A stretch of 64,000 nucleotides of DNA from Clostridiales bacterium (GTDB lineage Bacteria; Bacillota_A; Clostridia; Oscillospirales; Oscillospiraceae), in NCBI GenBank assembly GCA_019410105.1, contig DXTB01000002.1, forward strand, positions 1 through 64,000. The letters are read 5' to 3'. Below, piece after piece: positions 34,048 to 42,485 of this stretch; position 1 is the first letter of the stretch; each line of letters opens with the position of its first letter. Below the pieces are notes generated by a model, which worked only from the letters and a program-made list of their open reading frames with translations, searched no databases and had not been told where the DNA came from. Made by a program: the position numbers and the translations under genes.

Positions 34048-34878
34048 TCAAATAGCGATGGGGATCTGGTCCTCGAAGGGGGCGGGGATGTAGTCCTCCA
34101 GGGAGAAGCTGTCCCGGGTAAAGGCGTAGAAGTCCGTCACGGACGGGTCCATCCGGAACACCGGCGCCGGGGACGGCGTCTGGGCCAGCATCTTTTCAAT
34201 GATGGGCACATGGCGGTCGTAGATATGGGCGTCCGCGATCACGTGGACCAGTTCGCCGGGCACCAGGCCGCTGACCTGGGCCAGCATGTGGACCAGCACC
34301 GCGTACTGCACTACATTCCAGTTGTTGGCGGCCAGCATGTCCTGGCTCCGCTGGTTCAAAATGGCGTTGAGGACATTCCCGGAGACGTTGAAGGTCATGG
34401 ACCAGGCGCAGGGGTACAGATTCATCTCATGGAGATCCTGGTGGTTGTAGAGACTGGTGAGGATACGGCGGGAGGCGGGGTTGTGCTTCAGGTCGTACAG
34501 CACCCGGTCCACCTGGTCCATCTCCCCCTCGGGATACTGGTGCTTGATGGAGAGCTGATAGCCATAGGCCTTGCCGATGGAGCCGTCCGGATCCGCCCAC
34601 TCATCCCAGATGTGGCCGTTCAGGTCGTGGATGTTGTTGGACTTCTTCTGCCAGATCCACAGCAGTTCGTCCACCGCGGTCTTCCAGTAGGTCCGGCGGA
34701 GGGTCAGGATGGGGAACTCCTCCTGAAGGTCATAGCGGTTGACGATCCCGAATTTTTTCACAGTGTGGGCGGGAGTACCGTCCTCCCAATGGGGACGGAC
34801 GGGCAGGTCTGTGTCCCAGACCCCGTGGTCCAGAATGTCCCGGCAGTTTTGCAGAAAGAGCGCATCGGCATGGCTCAT
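34048..34878 (-). CDS. thyA: Thymidylate synthase ThyA
   Basis: A 276-residue enzyme with the catalytic cysteine in NLYPCAWS, the arginine segment PASRRILTSLYNH, LNQRSQDMLAANNWNVVQYA and the C-terminal PIAI end. It methylates dUMP and makes dihydrofolate, which the downstream folA product recycles. GAGGAGGG precedes the ATG. Confidence 0.96.
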   Translation of the reverse strand: MSHADALFLQNCRDILDHGVWDTDLPVRPHWEDGTPAHTVKKFGIVNRYDLQEEFPILTLRRTYWKTAVDELLWIWQKKSNNIHDLNGHIWDEWADPDGSIGKAYGYQLSIKHQYPEGEMDQVDRVLYDLKHNPASRRILTSLYNHQDLHEMNLYPCAWSMTFNVSGNVLNAILNQRSQDMLAANNWNVVQYAVLVHMLAQVSGLVPGELVHVIADAHIYDRHVPIIEKMLAQTPSPAPVFRMDPSVTDFYAFTRDSFSLEDYIPAPFEDQIPIAI

Positions 34879-34911
34879 GGGGGTCCCTCCTCAGCGTTGG
34901 GTATTTTTTTC

Positions 34912-34940
34912 AGTATAGCAAATCCGGGAGAAAAACACAA
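34912..34940 (-). promoter_or_regulatory. thyA: Promoter of thyA-folA
   Basis: On the minus strand TTGTGT (34940-34935) and TATACT (34917-34912), 17-base spacing, with TG one base before the -10. Confidence 0.72.
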
Positions 34941-34992
34941 TCGGCAGATGAAGCCCCGGCCGCCAAATTGGGGGCGTCTTTTCCTGTGCCTG

Positions 34993-35021
34993 TTGTGAAA
35001 ATCGGCTATGTGTGGTAGAAT
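34993..35021 (+). promoter_or_regulatory. Promoter of the AraC-family gene
   Basis: TTGTGA (34993-34998) and TAGAAT (35016-35021), 17-base spacing, divergent from the thyA promoter. Confidence 0.68.
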
Positions 35022-35120
35022 ACCTGCAAAACGGGCCCTGCCTCATCGGGCGCGGCGCCCGGTTCCACGGCCGAAGGGTGACCCGGCGGATGCTCCGGCG
35101 GGCGGAAAAGGAGGCGGGAG

Positions 35121-35969
35121 ATGCCGGACCGGAAGGAGATCAACAAGCGGGGCTATCTGAAGGAGGACTTCCGGCTGTTCCACCTGAAGGACAGCCGGGC
35201 CCAGAAGGTGGACTATCACTACCACGCCTTTGACAAGCTGATCCTTCTCCTGGGGGGAAAGGTCACCTATGTGGTGGAGGGCGTCACCTACTTCCTTCAG
35301 CCCTGGGACCTGCTGCTGGTGGGACACGACCTGATCCACCGGCCCATCATCGACCCGGCGGAGCCCTATGAGCGGGTGGTGATCTGGCTGGGACGGGAGT
35401 GGCTGGAGCGGCGCAGCGACCCCGGCGAGGCGCTGGACACCTGCTTCGACACCACCCGGGAGCGGGGGTTCCACCTGCTGCGCTTCGACGCAGAGCGGCG
35501 GCTCCACTATATGCAGCGCATCCAGCAGCTGGAGGAGGCCCTGCGGGACCGGAGCTTCGGCGCCGCCCGCATGGCGGATACCCTCTGCCAGCAGATGCTG
35601 ATCGACGTGAACCGGGATGTGCTGCGCTCCCGCACCGCCCAGGAGGAGCGGGACAGCTACCGGGTGGACCCCAAGATGGAGGAGGTGCTCCGGTACATTC
35701 TGGACCATCTGGGAGAGGAGCTGACGGTGGAGTCCCTCTCCAAGCGGTTTTTCATCAGCCGGTACTATCTGATGCACCGGTTCAAGGCCGTCACCGGCTA
35801 CACGGTCCACCAGTACATCAGCCAGAAGCGGCTGCTGCGGGCCGGGGAGCTGATCCGCGCCGGCGTGCCGGTGATGAAGGCGGCGGAGCAGGCCGGATTT
35901 GAGGAGTATTCCACCTTCCTGCGGGCCTTCCGCGGCACCTTCCACATGAGTCCCCGGGAGTTCCGGTGA
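35121..35969 (+). CDS. AraC-family transcriptional regulator
   Basis: A 282-residue regulator. An N-terminal cupin-like sensor (VDYHYHAFDKLILLLGGKVTYVVEG) is followed by a C-terminal double helix-turn-helix at about 185-280 (LTVESLSKRFFISRYYLMHRFKAVTGYTVHQYISQKRL ... VMKAAEQAGFEEYSTFLRAFRGTFHMSPREFR). The ligand is unknown, probably a small sugar or acid. Its target is not evident; the convergent alcohol dehydrogenase is the nearest metabolic gene. AAGGAGG precedes the ATG. Confidence 0.93.
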   Translation: MPDRKEINKRGYLKEDFRLFHLKDSRAQKVDYHYHAFDKLILLLGGKVTYVVEGVTYFLQPWDLLLVGHDLIHRPIIDPAEPYERVVIWLGREWLERRSDPGEALDTCFDTTRERGFHLLRFDAERRLHYMQRIQQLEEALRDRSFGAARMADTLCQQMLIDVNRDVLRSRTAQEERDSYRVDPKMEEVLRYILDHLGEELTVESLSKRFFISRYYLMHRFKAVTGYTVHQYISQKRLLRAGELIRAGVPVMKAAEQAGFEEYSTFLRAFRGTFHMSPREFR

Positions 35970-35983
35970 CGAGGATACGGCAA

Positions 35984-36017
35984 AAGCCCGCCCGGGGATC
36001 GCTCCCCGGGCGGGCTT
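35984..36017. terminator. Bidirectional terminator
   Basis: A 15-bp GC-rich stem (35984-35998 with 36003-36017) around TCGC between the convergent AraC and alcohol dehydrogenase genes. TTTT follows on the minus strand. Confidence 0.8.
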
Positions 36018-36021
36018 GCTG

Positions 36022-37212
36022 TTACTGGGCCTCGCCGGCTGCCAGGCGGAGGATAGCCTCCATGTCCGCGGGCTGGATCTTCACGAAGCCGCCGAAGGGG
36101 AAGCCGCCGGGCTTCTCCGCCCGGTGGGCCACCATGTCCGGGATGTCTTTGGCCTTGGCTCCCAGCTCGTCAAAGGTGATGGGCATCCCCAGGGAGTGGA
36201 AGAAGAGGCACAGCTTCTCGATGCCCTGGCGGGCGGTGGCCTCCGGGTCCGCAAAGTTCATCTCACAGCCGAAGACCCGCACGGCGAACTGGGCCAGCCG
36301 GACGGGATCATGGGGCAGCACGTACTCCATCCAGGCGGGCAGGATCACCGCAAGACCCGCGCCGTGGGCGCAATCGTAGAAGGCGGAGAGCTCATGCTCG
36401 ATCTGGTGGCTGGCCCAGTCCTGCTCCCGGCCCACGCCGCAGGAGTTGTTGTGGGCCAGCATCCCTGCCCACATCAGGTCCGCCCGGGCGGCGTAGTCAT
36501 TGGGATCGGCAATGGCCTTGGGGGCCGCGTCCAGCACGGTCTTCAGCAGGGCCTCGCACAGCCGGTCCGTCAGCCCCACGTCGGGAGTGTTGGTGAAGTA
36601 CCGCTCCATGATGTGGGCCATCATGTCCACCGCGCCGCTGGCGGTCTGGTAGGCAGGCAGGGAGCAGGTGAACCGGGGGTTCAGCACGGCGAATTTCGGG
36701 CGGATGACATCCGTCTTGGGGCAGCCCCACTTCAGGTTGCCCCGCTCCTGGGTGATGACGCAGCTGTCGGACCCCTCGCTGCCGGCGGCGGAGATAGTCA
36801 GCACCACGCCCACGGGCAGCGTCTTCTCGATCTTGGCGGCGCCGGTGAAGAAATCCCAGAAATCCCCCTTGTACAGCGCGCCGAAGCCGATGGCCTTGGC
36901 GGTGTCGATGACACTGCCGCCGCCCAGTGCCAGCAGGAAGTCCGCGCCGGTCCGCCGGACCAGGTCGATGCCCTCGTATACCTTGCCGCTGCGGGGGTTG
37001 GCCTGGACGTCGGAGAGCTCTGTAAAGGGGATGCCCGCGGCCTCCAGGGAGGCGGTGACGGCGTCATAGGCGCCGTTGCGGCGGACGGACCCGCCGCCGG
37101 TGACCAGCAGTACCCGGCTGCCGCCGAACCGGCGCACCAGTGCGCCGGTGTTTTTCTCTTCTCCATCGCCGAAGGTGAAGAGGGTGGGGGAGTAGAAGGT
37201 GAAGTTGTTCAT
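36022..37212 (-). CDS. Iron-containing alcohol dehydrogenase (YqhD/butanol dehydrogenase-like)
   Basis: A 396-residue group III dehydrogenase. It starts MNNFTFYSPTLFTFGDGEE, as in YqhD/BdhA proteins, with the nucleotide loop LALGGGSVIDTAKAIG and metal ligands in SGAVDMMAHIMERYF and YDCAHGAGLAV. It reduces aldehydes to alcohols with NAD(P)H. The preceding HTH gene ends 37 bases upstream and may control it. The start at 37212 follows an AAAGGAA site. Confidence 0.9.
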   Translation of the reverse strand: MNNFTFYSPTLFTFGDGEEKNTGALVRRFGGSRVLLVTGGGSVRRNGAYDAVTASLEAAGIPFTELSDVQANPRSGKVYEGIDLVRRTGADFLLALGGGSVIDTAKAIGFGALYKGDFWDFFTGAAKIEKTLPVGVVLTISAAGSEGSDSCVITQERGNLKWGCPKTDVIRPKFAVLNPRFTCSLPAYQTASGAVDMMAHIMERYFTNTPDVGLTDRLCEALLKTVLDAAPKAIADPNDYAARADLMWAGMLAHNNSCGVGREQDWASHQIEHELSAFYDCAHGAGLAVILPAWMEYVLPHDPVRLAQFAVRVFGCEMNFADPEATARQGIEKLCLFFHSLGMPITFDELGAKAKDIPDMVAHRAEKPGGFPFGGFVKIQPADMEAILRLAAGEAQ

Positions 37213-37249
37213 GGATGAAGTTCCTTTCCTTAAAAATTCAACAACATAA

Positions 37250-37732
37250 TCAGTCCCGCTTGGATAGAAGCACCTCAAATACCAGCAGGGCCAGAGCTAT
37301 CGCCAGCAGGAGAAGCCCCGCTGAGAGAACGGCACCGCACCAGGTGCTGCGCAGAGCAGTGCCGAAGCGGCCGAAATCGGTGTACCACTGGTCTGCGGTC
37401 AGTGCATGATAGACAGCTCCGGTCAGCCCTGTCAAGGCGGCTGCTGTTCCTGCGAAGGCCAGAGGCGGAGAGATCACCCGGAGACTCCACCGCCACAGTG
37501 GAAGAGACAGGAAGTCGGACGCATCATCAGCCTTGGCATTCTCCCCCAGCAGTTCATCGGCGGAGATGCCGAAGACGCGGCACAATTGGAGAAGCTTTTC
37601 CGCATCAGGAAGGACCTCGCCGCTCTCCCAGCGGCTGACGTCCTGCGTGGAGACGCCCAGCCGCTCTGCCAGAATCTCCTGAGAGAGGTGGGCAGCCAGC
37701 CGCCTCTGGGTGATTTTTTCGCCGATGGTCAT
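37250..37732 (-). CDS. XRE-family regulator with C-terminal membrane helices
   Basis: A 160-residue protein. The N-terminal helix-turn-helix (about 1-65: KITQRRLAAHLSQEILAERLGVSTQDVSRWESGEVLPDAEKLLQL) is followed by two hydrophobic segments near 87-108 and 134-155. Membrane-anchored XRE regulators of this type often sense envelope stress or a membrane partner. It precedes the alcohol dehydrogenase on the same strand. AAAGGAG precedes the ATG. Confidence 0.87.
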   Translation of the reverse strand: MTIGEKITQRRLAAHLSQEILAERLGVSTQDVSRWESGEVLPDAEKLLQLCRVFGISADELLGENAKADDASDFLSLPLWRWSLRVISPPLAFAGTAAALTGLTGAVYHALTADQWYTDFGRFGTALRSTWCGAVLSAGLLLLAIALALLVFEVLLSKRD

Positions 37733-37790
37733 GGGAAAACTCCTTTCGCAAATAGCTTTCGTATATCACTGGCCTGCCCCAGCGGACTGC

Positions 37791-38762
37791 TTAATATCCC
37801 CGGTTCCGGTCCACCAGTCCCGCCAGCGGGCGCCCGGCGGCGTAGTTCTCCAGATCGGCACAGAAGCGGGCCACGTTTTCGCCGCAGGTGTAGCCCAGGG
37901 TCATGTTGCCGGAGACGTGGGGGGTGAGAATGATGTTGCGGGCGTCCCACAGAGGATCGTCCTGGGGCAGAGGCTCCGGGTCCATCACGTCCAGGGCGGC
38001 GCCTGCCAGCTTTCCGCTGTTCAGGGCCTCCGCCAGGGCCTTCTGGTCCAGAGCGGTGCCACGGCCCACGTTGATGACGCAGGCGTCGGCGGGCAGCAGG
38101 GCGATCCGCTCCCGGTTCAGGATGTGAACGGTCTCCGGCGTGCTGGGCAGGGCCATCACCAGGATTTTTGTGCGGGGCAGCACGTCGTCCAGAGCGGAGA
38201 TGGGATACACCTCGTCGAAGGCGGGGTGGAGCTTTCCGCTGCGGCTGAGACCTATGATCTTCGCGGCCCCCATGCCCCGCAGCCGGTCCGCCACATGGCG
38301 CCCGATATCCCCGGTGCCCAGGATGGTGAATTCGTTGTCCCGGATGGAGCGGACGGGCAGCTGATTGGACCAGCCGTGGCCCCGGACGATCTCGATGTAC
38401 TCCGGCATCCGCCGCAGCAGCATCAGGGTCACCATCACCACATGCTCGGCGATGGTAACGCCGTAGACGTTGGAGTTGGTCAGCAGGCAGTCCGGGTTGG
38501 CGAACAGGCCGGGATCCTTGCAGTAGAGGTCCACCCCGGCAAAGGAGCAGCAGTACCACTTCAGCGTAGCGGGAGCGGCGCGCAGAAGGTCAGCGGAATG
38601 GGCGTACAGAACCTCGCAGTGCTGGAGGCAGTCCTTCGCCTCCTCAAACTGGTCCAGGTTGAAGAAATGGGGGGTGAAGCCCGTCCGGCGGGCGGTCTCC
38701 CGGATCCGGTCCTTGTGGGCTTCCGTGAGGAATTCCTGATAGATGCAGATATTGCGATTCAT
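37791..38762 (-). CDS. D-2-hydroxyacid dehydrogenase (NAD-dependent)
   Basis: A 323-residue enzyme of the D-isomer-specific family. Dinucleotide motif ILGTGDIGRHVADRL, active-site Arg in VINVGRGTALDQKAL, Glu in DPEPLPQDDPLW and His in TPHVSGNMTLGY. It interconverts a 2-hydroxyacid and a 2-oxoacid. The ATG at 38762 forms an ATGA overlap with the FAD enzyme stop, so the pair is translationally coupled; a TTG two codons upstream is less likely. Confidence 0.9.
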   Translation of the reverse strand: MNRNICIYQEFLTEAHKDRIRETARRTGFTPHFFNLDQFEEAKDCLQHCEVLYAHSADLLRAAPATLKWYCCSFAGVDLYCKDPGLFANPDCLLTNSNVYGVTIAEHVVMVTLMLLRRMPEYIEIVRGHGWSNQLPVRSIRDNEFTILGTGDIGRHVADRLRGMGAAKIIGLSRSGKLHPAFDEVYPISALDDVLPRTKILVMALPSTPETVHILNRERIALLPADACVINVGRGTALDQKALAEALNSGKLAGAALDVMDPEPLPQDDPLWDARNIILTPHVSGNMTLGYTCGENVARFCADLENYAAGRPLAGLVDRNRGY

Positions 38763-40369
38763 AAACAATCAGACTCCTTTTGAATGGATTGACAGAGTTG
38801 CTCGGCACAGTGCATCCCATCCGCGGCGGCGGAGAGGATGCCGCCGGCATAGCCGGCTCCCTCGCCGCAGGGGTACAGGCCCCGGAGAGAGGACTGGCAG
38901 GTCCCATCCCGTGGGATGCGCACTGGGGAGGAGGAACGGCTCTCCACCGCCGTCAGGACGGCGTCCGGATCGTCGTAGCCCCGGAGCTTCTGCCCCAGCA
39001 GGGGGAGCGCCCCGGCAATGGTATCCGCCACGAAGGGCGGCAGGCACCGGCGCAGGTCCGTCCAGGTGACGCCGGGGCGGTAGCTGGGGTGCACTCGGCC
39101 TGGGCCGACGGAGGGCCGCCCCGCCAGAAAGTCCCCCACCCGCTGGGCCGGGGCCCGGTAGTCCCCACCCCCCAGAGCGTAGGCTGCAGACTCCAGCTTC
39201 CGCTGGAAGGCGATACCCGCCAGGGGATCTTCCGCCCCGCCATAGTCCTCTGGCGTCACGTTCACCAGCAGGCCGCCATTGATATTCTCCTTGTCCCGGG
39301 CGAATTCGCTCATGCCGTTGGTGACCACCCGCTCCGCCTCAGAAGCGGCCGCCACCACCTCCCCGCCGGGGCAGACGCAGAAGGAGTAGGCCGCCCGGCC
39401 GCCGGGCAGATGGCAGGAGAGCTTGTAGGTAGACGCCGGAAGCCCGGGATGCCCGGCGTACTGCCGGTATTGGGCGGCGTCGCAGTCCGCCTGCCGGTGT
39501 TCGATCCGCACCCCCACGGCGAAGGGCTTGGCCTCCATGGGCACACCCCTTTTATGGAGCATGGCGAAGGTGTCCCGGGCGGAGTGCCCTGGGCAGAGGA
39601 GCAGGTGGGAGCAGGGAAGGGTATAAACGCCCTCCGGCCCCTCCGCGGTGATGCCCCGCAGGGCGCCGTCCCGGATGTCCAGGTCCGCCAGCCGGCTCTC
39701 AAACCGGATGTCCGTTCCCAGTTCCAGCAGACAGCGGCGCAGATTTACCAGAACGGTGTGGAGATAATCCGTGCCCACATGGGGTTTGGCATCGATCAAA
39801 ATATCCTCCGGAGCGCCGCAGGATACCAACGTCTCCAGGATAAAGCGGTGGCGGGGGTCGCGTGTGCCGGTGTTCAGCTTCCCGTCCGAGAAGGCTCCTG
39901 CGCCGCCCTCGCCGAATTGGACATTGGAGGTCAGGTCCAGCTCTCCCGTGGCCCAGAACCGTTCCACATCCGCCTTCCGTCGCTCCACCGGGCGGCCCCG
40001 CTCCAGCAGGATGGGGCGCAGCCCCGCCTGGGCCAGCACCAGGGCGGCGAAGAGCCCCGCGGGCCCGGCGCCCACCACCACGGGAGGCACCGCCGGCGCA
40101 GGCAGGGGAGACGGCGGCGTGTACGCCGGGGCCTGTGCGGCCCGGCTGATCTTCCGGCTCCTGGCTCGGCGGAGAATAGCGGACTCCTCCTTGACCGCGA
40201 CCTCCACCGTGTAGACCAGGCGGACTTCTTCCCGGGCGTCCACACTGCGGCGGAGTAAGCGCAGGGAGAGAATGTCCTTCTCCCGTATCCGGAGCAGCCG
40301 GGCGGCCTCGGCGGCCAGCTCCGCCATGCCGGCCTCCGGCGGGAGCTTGATGGAATCGATTCTTAACAC
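38759..40369 (-). CDS. FAD-dependent oxidoreductase (NAD(P)/FAD-dependent, YhiN/'FAD dehydrogenase' type)
   Basis: A protein of about 536 residues. An N-terminal extension of ~95 residues (KLPPEAGMAELAAEAARLLRI ... ) precedes the FAD motif VVVGAGPAGLFAALVLAQAG, and a second motif LYPCGEGAGYAGGILSAAADG closes the FAD site. This is the widespread clostridial 'FAD-dependent dehydrogenase' family of unknown substrate. The start is uncertain: GTG 40369 gives MLRIDSIKLP, typical for the family, while TTG 40378 is closer to the AAAGGAA site. It forms a coupled pair with the hydroxyacid dehydrogenase. Confidence 0.85.
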   Translation of the reverse strand: MLRIDSIKLPPEAGMAELAAEAARLLRIREKDILSLRLLRRSVDAREEVRLVYTVEVAVKEESAILRRARSRKISRAAQAPAYTPPSPLPAPAVPPVVVGAGPAGLFAALVLAQAGLRPILLERGRPVERRKADVERFWATGELDLTSNVQFGEGGAGAFSDGKLNTGTRDPRHRFILETLVSCGAPEDILIDAKPHVGTDYLHTVLVNLRRCLLELGTDIRFESRLADLDIRDGALRGITAEGPEGVYTLPCSHLLLCPGHSARDTFAMLHKRGVPMEAKPFAVGVRIEHRQADCDAAQYRQYAGHPGLPASTYKLSCHLPGGRAAYSFCVCPGGEVVAAASEAERVVTNGMSEFARDKENINGGLLVNVTPEDYGGAEDPLAGIAFQRKLESAAYALGGGDYRAPAQRVGDFLAGRPSVGPGRVHPSYRPGVTWTDLRRCLPPFVADTIAGALPLLGQKLRGYDDPDAVLTAVESRSSSPVRIPRDGTCQSSLRGLYPCGEGAGYAGGILSAAADGMHCAEQLCQSIQKESDCL

Positions 40370-40404
40370 CTTGTTCAAAGTTCCTTTCAGATGTGTTTAA
40401 GATA

Positions 40405-40433
40405 AGCATACTATACTTCAGTCAAAGGTTCAA
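40405..40433 (-). promoter_or_regulatory. Promoter of the FAD enzyme operon
   Basis: On the minus strand TTGAAC (40433-40428) and TATGCT (40410-40405), 17-base spacing. Confidence 0.6.
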
Positions 40434-40587
40434 GGAAGAGCCCCTGAAAAGCTTCCGGTTTTTTCCGGAGCGCCGTCCGGGACAATTCAAAAATTGGAAT
40501 CAGAAACTTCATACTTTTGACACGATCCCATGTTATCCTCTGTTCTAAACAATGGATGAGCGGGATACATAATAGGAGGCAATCATT

Positions 40588-41955
40588 ATGTATAACGACG
40601 AACACAATCTCTATCACTACACCTACCGGAAGGACGGCAGCGAGGCGGAGGCGCATCCGGCTCCCCAGCCCGGCCCGGTACAGGACCATAACAGCGGGCC
40701 GCAGCAGCCCGTGCAGGAGATGAAGCCTGTGAAGAAAAACCGCATTGGACTGAAGGTGACGGCCCTGGCCCTGTGCTGCGCCCTGCTGGGCGGCGCCGTG
40801 GGCGGCGGCATTGTCTGGGGCGTCGGCAGAAGCGGCGACGAGACCTCGGTCAACGTCAGCGGCCGCACCGTCAGTCAGGTCGCACTGAAAACCGTGGACG
40901 GCAAGACGGCGATGAGCGACGCGGAGGTTTACGCCGCCAATGTCAACAGCGTGGTGTCTATCAATGTCACCGGGACCAACAGCAACAACTTCTTCGGTCA
41001 GCCGGTACAAACGGCATCCTCCGGCTCCGGCTTTATTCTCACCACGGATGGCTATATTGTCACCAACTACCATGTGGTGGAGGATGCCCAGACCGTGAAG
41101 GTCACCCTGTACAACGGCGATGAATACGACGCCCAGTATGTGGGCGGGGATGAGGACTACGACATCGCGGTCATCAAGATCGAGGCCTCCGGCCTGCAGG
41201 CCGTCACCCTGGGCGACAGTGAGAAGCTGAATGTGGGCGACCGGGTTCTGGCCATTGGCAACCCCCTGGGGGACCTGACGTTCTCCATGAGCGGCGGCAT
41301 GGTCTCCAGCGTGAACCGCACCATCAACGTGGACGGCACGCCCTTCAATATGATCCAGACCGATACCTCCATCAACCCCGGCAACTCCGGTGGTCCGCTG
41401 CTGAACAGCTACGGCGAGGTGGTGGGTATCGTGTCCGCCAAATACTCCAGCTACGGCAGCTCCGGCGAGAGTGTGGAGGGCTTGGGCTTCGCTATCCCCA
41501 TCAATGACGTCATCAGCATGATCCAGGAGATCATGACCAACGGCTATGTGAGCAACAAGGCCTATCTGGGCGCCACCATCGGCACCCTGACCAGCGGCAT
41601 GGCCCAGCAGTACCGCTATGACATCAGCCAGGGTGCCTTCGTATACTCTGTGGAGGACGGCAGTCCGGCGGCTGCGGCGGGCCTGCAGCTGGGCGACGTT
41701 ATCACCGCCATCGACGGCACGGAGATCACCTCCCTGGAGGACCTGACCGCCGCCAAGAAGGGCTATGCGGCCGGCGATACCTCCACACTGACCGTCTACC
41801 GCCAGGGTGAGACCATCACTCTGGAGCTGACCTGGGGCGCCGTGTCTGCCGATCAGCAGTCCGCTATGCAGGGCCAGACGGAGCAGGATCAGAACACCCA
41901 GAACGGCGGCGGGTACACCAATCCTTACGACCTCTTCGAGTACTTCTTCGGCTGA
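40588..41955 (+). CDS. HtrA/DegP-like membrane serine protease with PDZ domain
   Basis: A 455-residue protein. A cytoplasmic N-terminus of ~50 residues is followed by one transmembrane helix (about 54-75) and a trypsin-like domain with the triad His162 (TNYHVVED), Asp192 (DYDIAVIKI) and Ser267 (INPGNSGGPLL). A PDZ domain lies at about 335-425, ending in a Gln/Asn-rich tail. Such proteases degrade or refold misfolded exported proteins. AGGAGG precedes the ATG. No convincing -10 was found for a TTGACA at 40517-40522. Confidence 0.93.
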   Translation: MYNDEHNLYHYTYRKDGSEAEAHPAPQPGPVQDHNSGPQQPVQEMKPVKKNRIGLKVTALALCCALLGGAVGGGIVWGVGRSGDETSVNVSGRTVSQVALKTVDGKTAMSDAEVYAANVNSVVSINVTGTNSNNFFGQPVQTASSGSGFILTTDGYIVTNYHVVEDAQTVKVTLYNGDEYDAQYVGGDEDYDIAVIKIEASGLQAVTLGDSEKLNVGDRVLAIGNPLGDLTFSMSGGMVSSVNRTINVDGTPFNMIQTDTSINPGNSGGPLLNSYGEVVGIVSAKYSSYGSSGESVEGLGFAIPINDVISMIQEIMTNGYVSNKAYLGATIGTLTSGMAQQYRYDISQGAFVYSVEDGSPAAAAGLQLGDVITAIDGTEITSLEDLTAAKKGYAAGDTSTLTVYRQGETITLELTWGAVSADQQSAMQGQTEQDQNTQNGGGYTNPYDLFEYFFG

Positions 41956-42080
41956 TGGCGGGAGACTCCCGCAGCCAGAAATAACTCTGCGGCCCGGTGG
42001 CGGCTCTGCGGCAGATGCTGCGGAAGGGCAAAAAGCCGCCGGATGCGGCGGGCGGCGGAGATTTCAGATAGAACGAAAAG

Positions 42081-42150
42081 GGCGCACCGCGGAACCGCGG
42101 TGCGCCTTTCCAGTATGGAAGCGGCGTCCATCGAAATGGACGCCGCTTCC
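42081..42150. repeat. Two adjacent perfect hairpins after the HtrA gene
   Basis: The first (42081-42092 with 42095-42106, arms GGCGCACCGCGG) is followed by TTT and may end the protease mRNA. The second (42117-42130 with 42137-42150, arms GGAAGCGGCGTCCA) has no T-tract in either direction. They lie between the protease and the convergent 41-residue ORF. Confidence 0.6.
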
Positions 42151-42188
42151 GCACTGAATAAAAATGAAGGGAGAGATGGAAAGCAGAA

Positions 42189-42314
42189 TCATTTGGAGGC
42201 AGGCTCCTCCTCTTTAGCAGACTGCTTGTTTTTGTGGGCCTTGATGGAGCTGTTGATGCAGCCCAGCGCCAAGACAGCAACGATTGCGAGCATCACATAG
42301 CCGCCGACTTCCAT
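42189..42314 (-). CDS. 41-residue single-pass membrane peptide, unknown function
   Basis: A small ORF: one hydrophobic helix at about 5-22 (GYVMLAIVAVLALGCIN) and a highly charged tail (KAHKNKQSAKEEE). GGAGG lies nine bases before the ATG, and a TATATT -10 with tandem 11-bp repeats lies further upstream, so it is probably real. It has the form of small regulatory membrane peptides, but no homologue is recognised. Confidence 0.6.
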   Translation of the reverse strand: MEVGGYVMLAIVAVLALGCINSSIKAHKNKQSAKEEEPASK

Positions 42315-42371
42315 GAGAGGACACCTCCTTCCCGATTCGGATTCGAGGATTTATTTACGAAAAGTTGTCAT

Positions 42372-42425
42372 GAATATAAAAATATTAACGAATTCTTAAC
42401 GACCTCTTAACGATATCTTAGCGCC
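42372..42425 (-). promoter_or_regulatory. Four tandem 11-bp repeats with a -10 box
   Basis: Read on the plus strand, TTAACGAATTC, TTAACGACCTC, TTAACGATATC and TTAGCGCC.. follow one another at exact 11-base intervals (about 42385-42425). On the minus strand a TATATT -10 (about 42378-42373) lies directly beyond them, ~55 bases before the 41-residue ORF. Direct repeats at 11 bp are typical of OmpR/PhoB-family regulator dimers. Which regulator binds is unknown; PhoP of this window is one candidate. Confidence 0.6.
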
Positions 42426-42431
42426 AATGAG

Positions 42432-42485
42432 CCAAAAAAGCAAGCCCCTTTTCGGAAAAATTTTTCGCGCTTTCCGAAAGGGGCT
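42432..42485 (-). terminator. Terminator of the Crp/Fnr gene
   Basis: On the minus strand AGCCCCTTTCGGA pairs with TCCGAAAAGGGGCT across an AT-rich loop, followed by TTGCTTTTTTGG. Confidence 0.8.

Noticed and set aside
42385..42425. The 11-bp repeats as a CRISPR or iteron array
   Set aside because: Too short for CRISPR and no cas genes; no replication gene nearby; position before a -10 fits a regulator site better.
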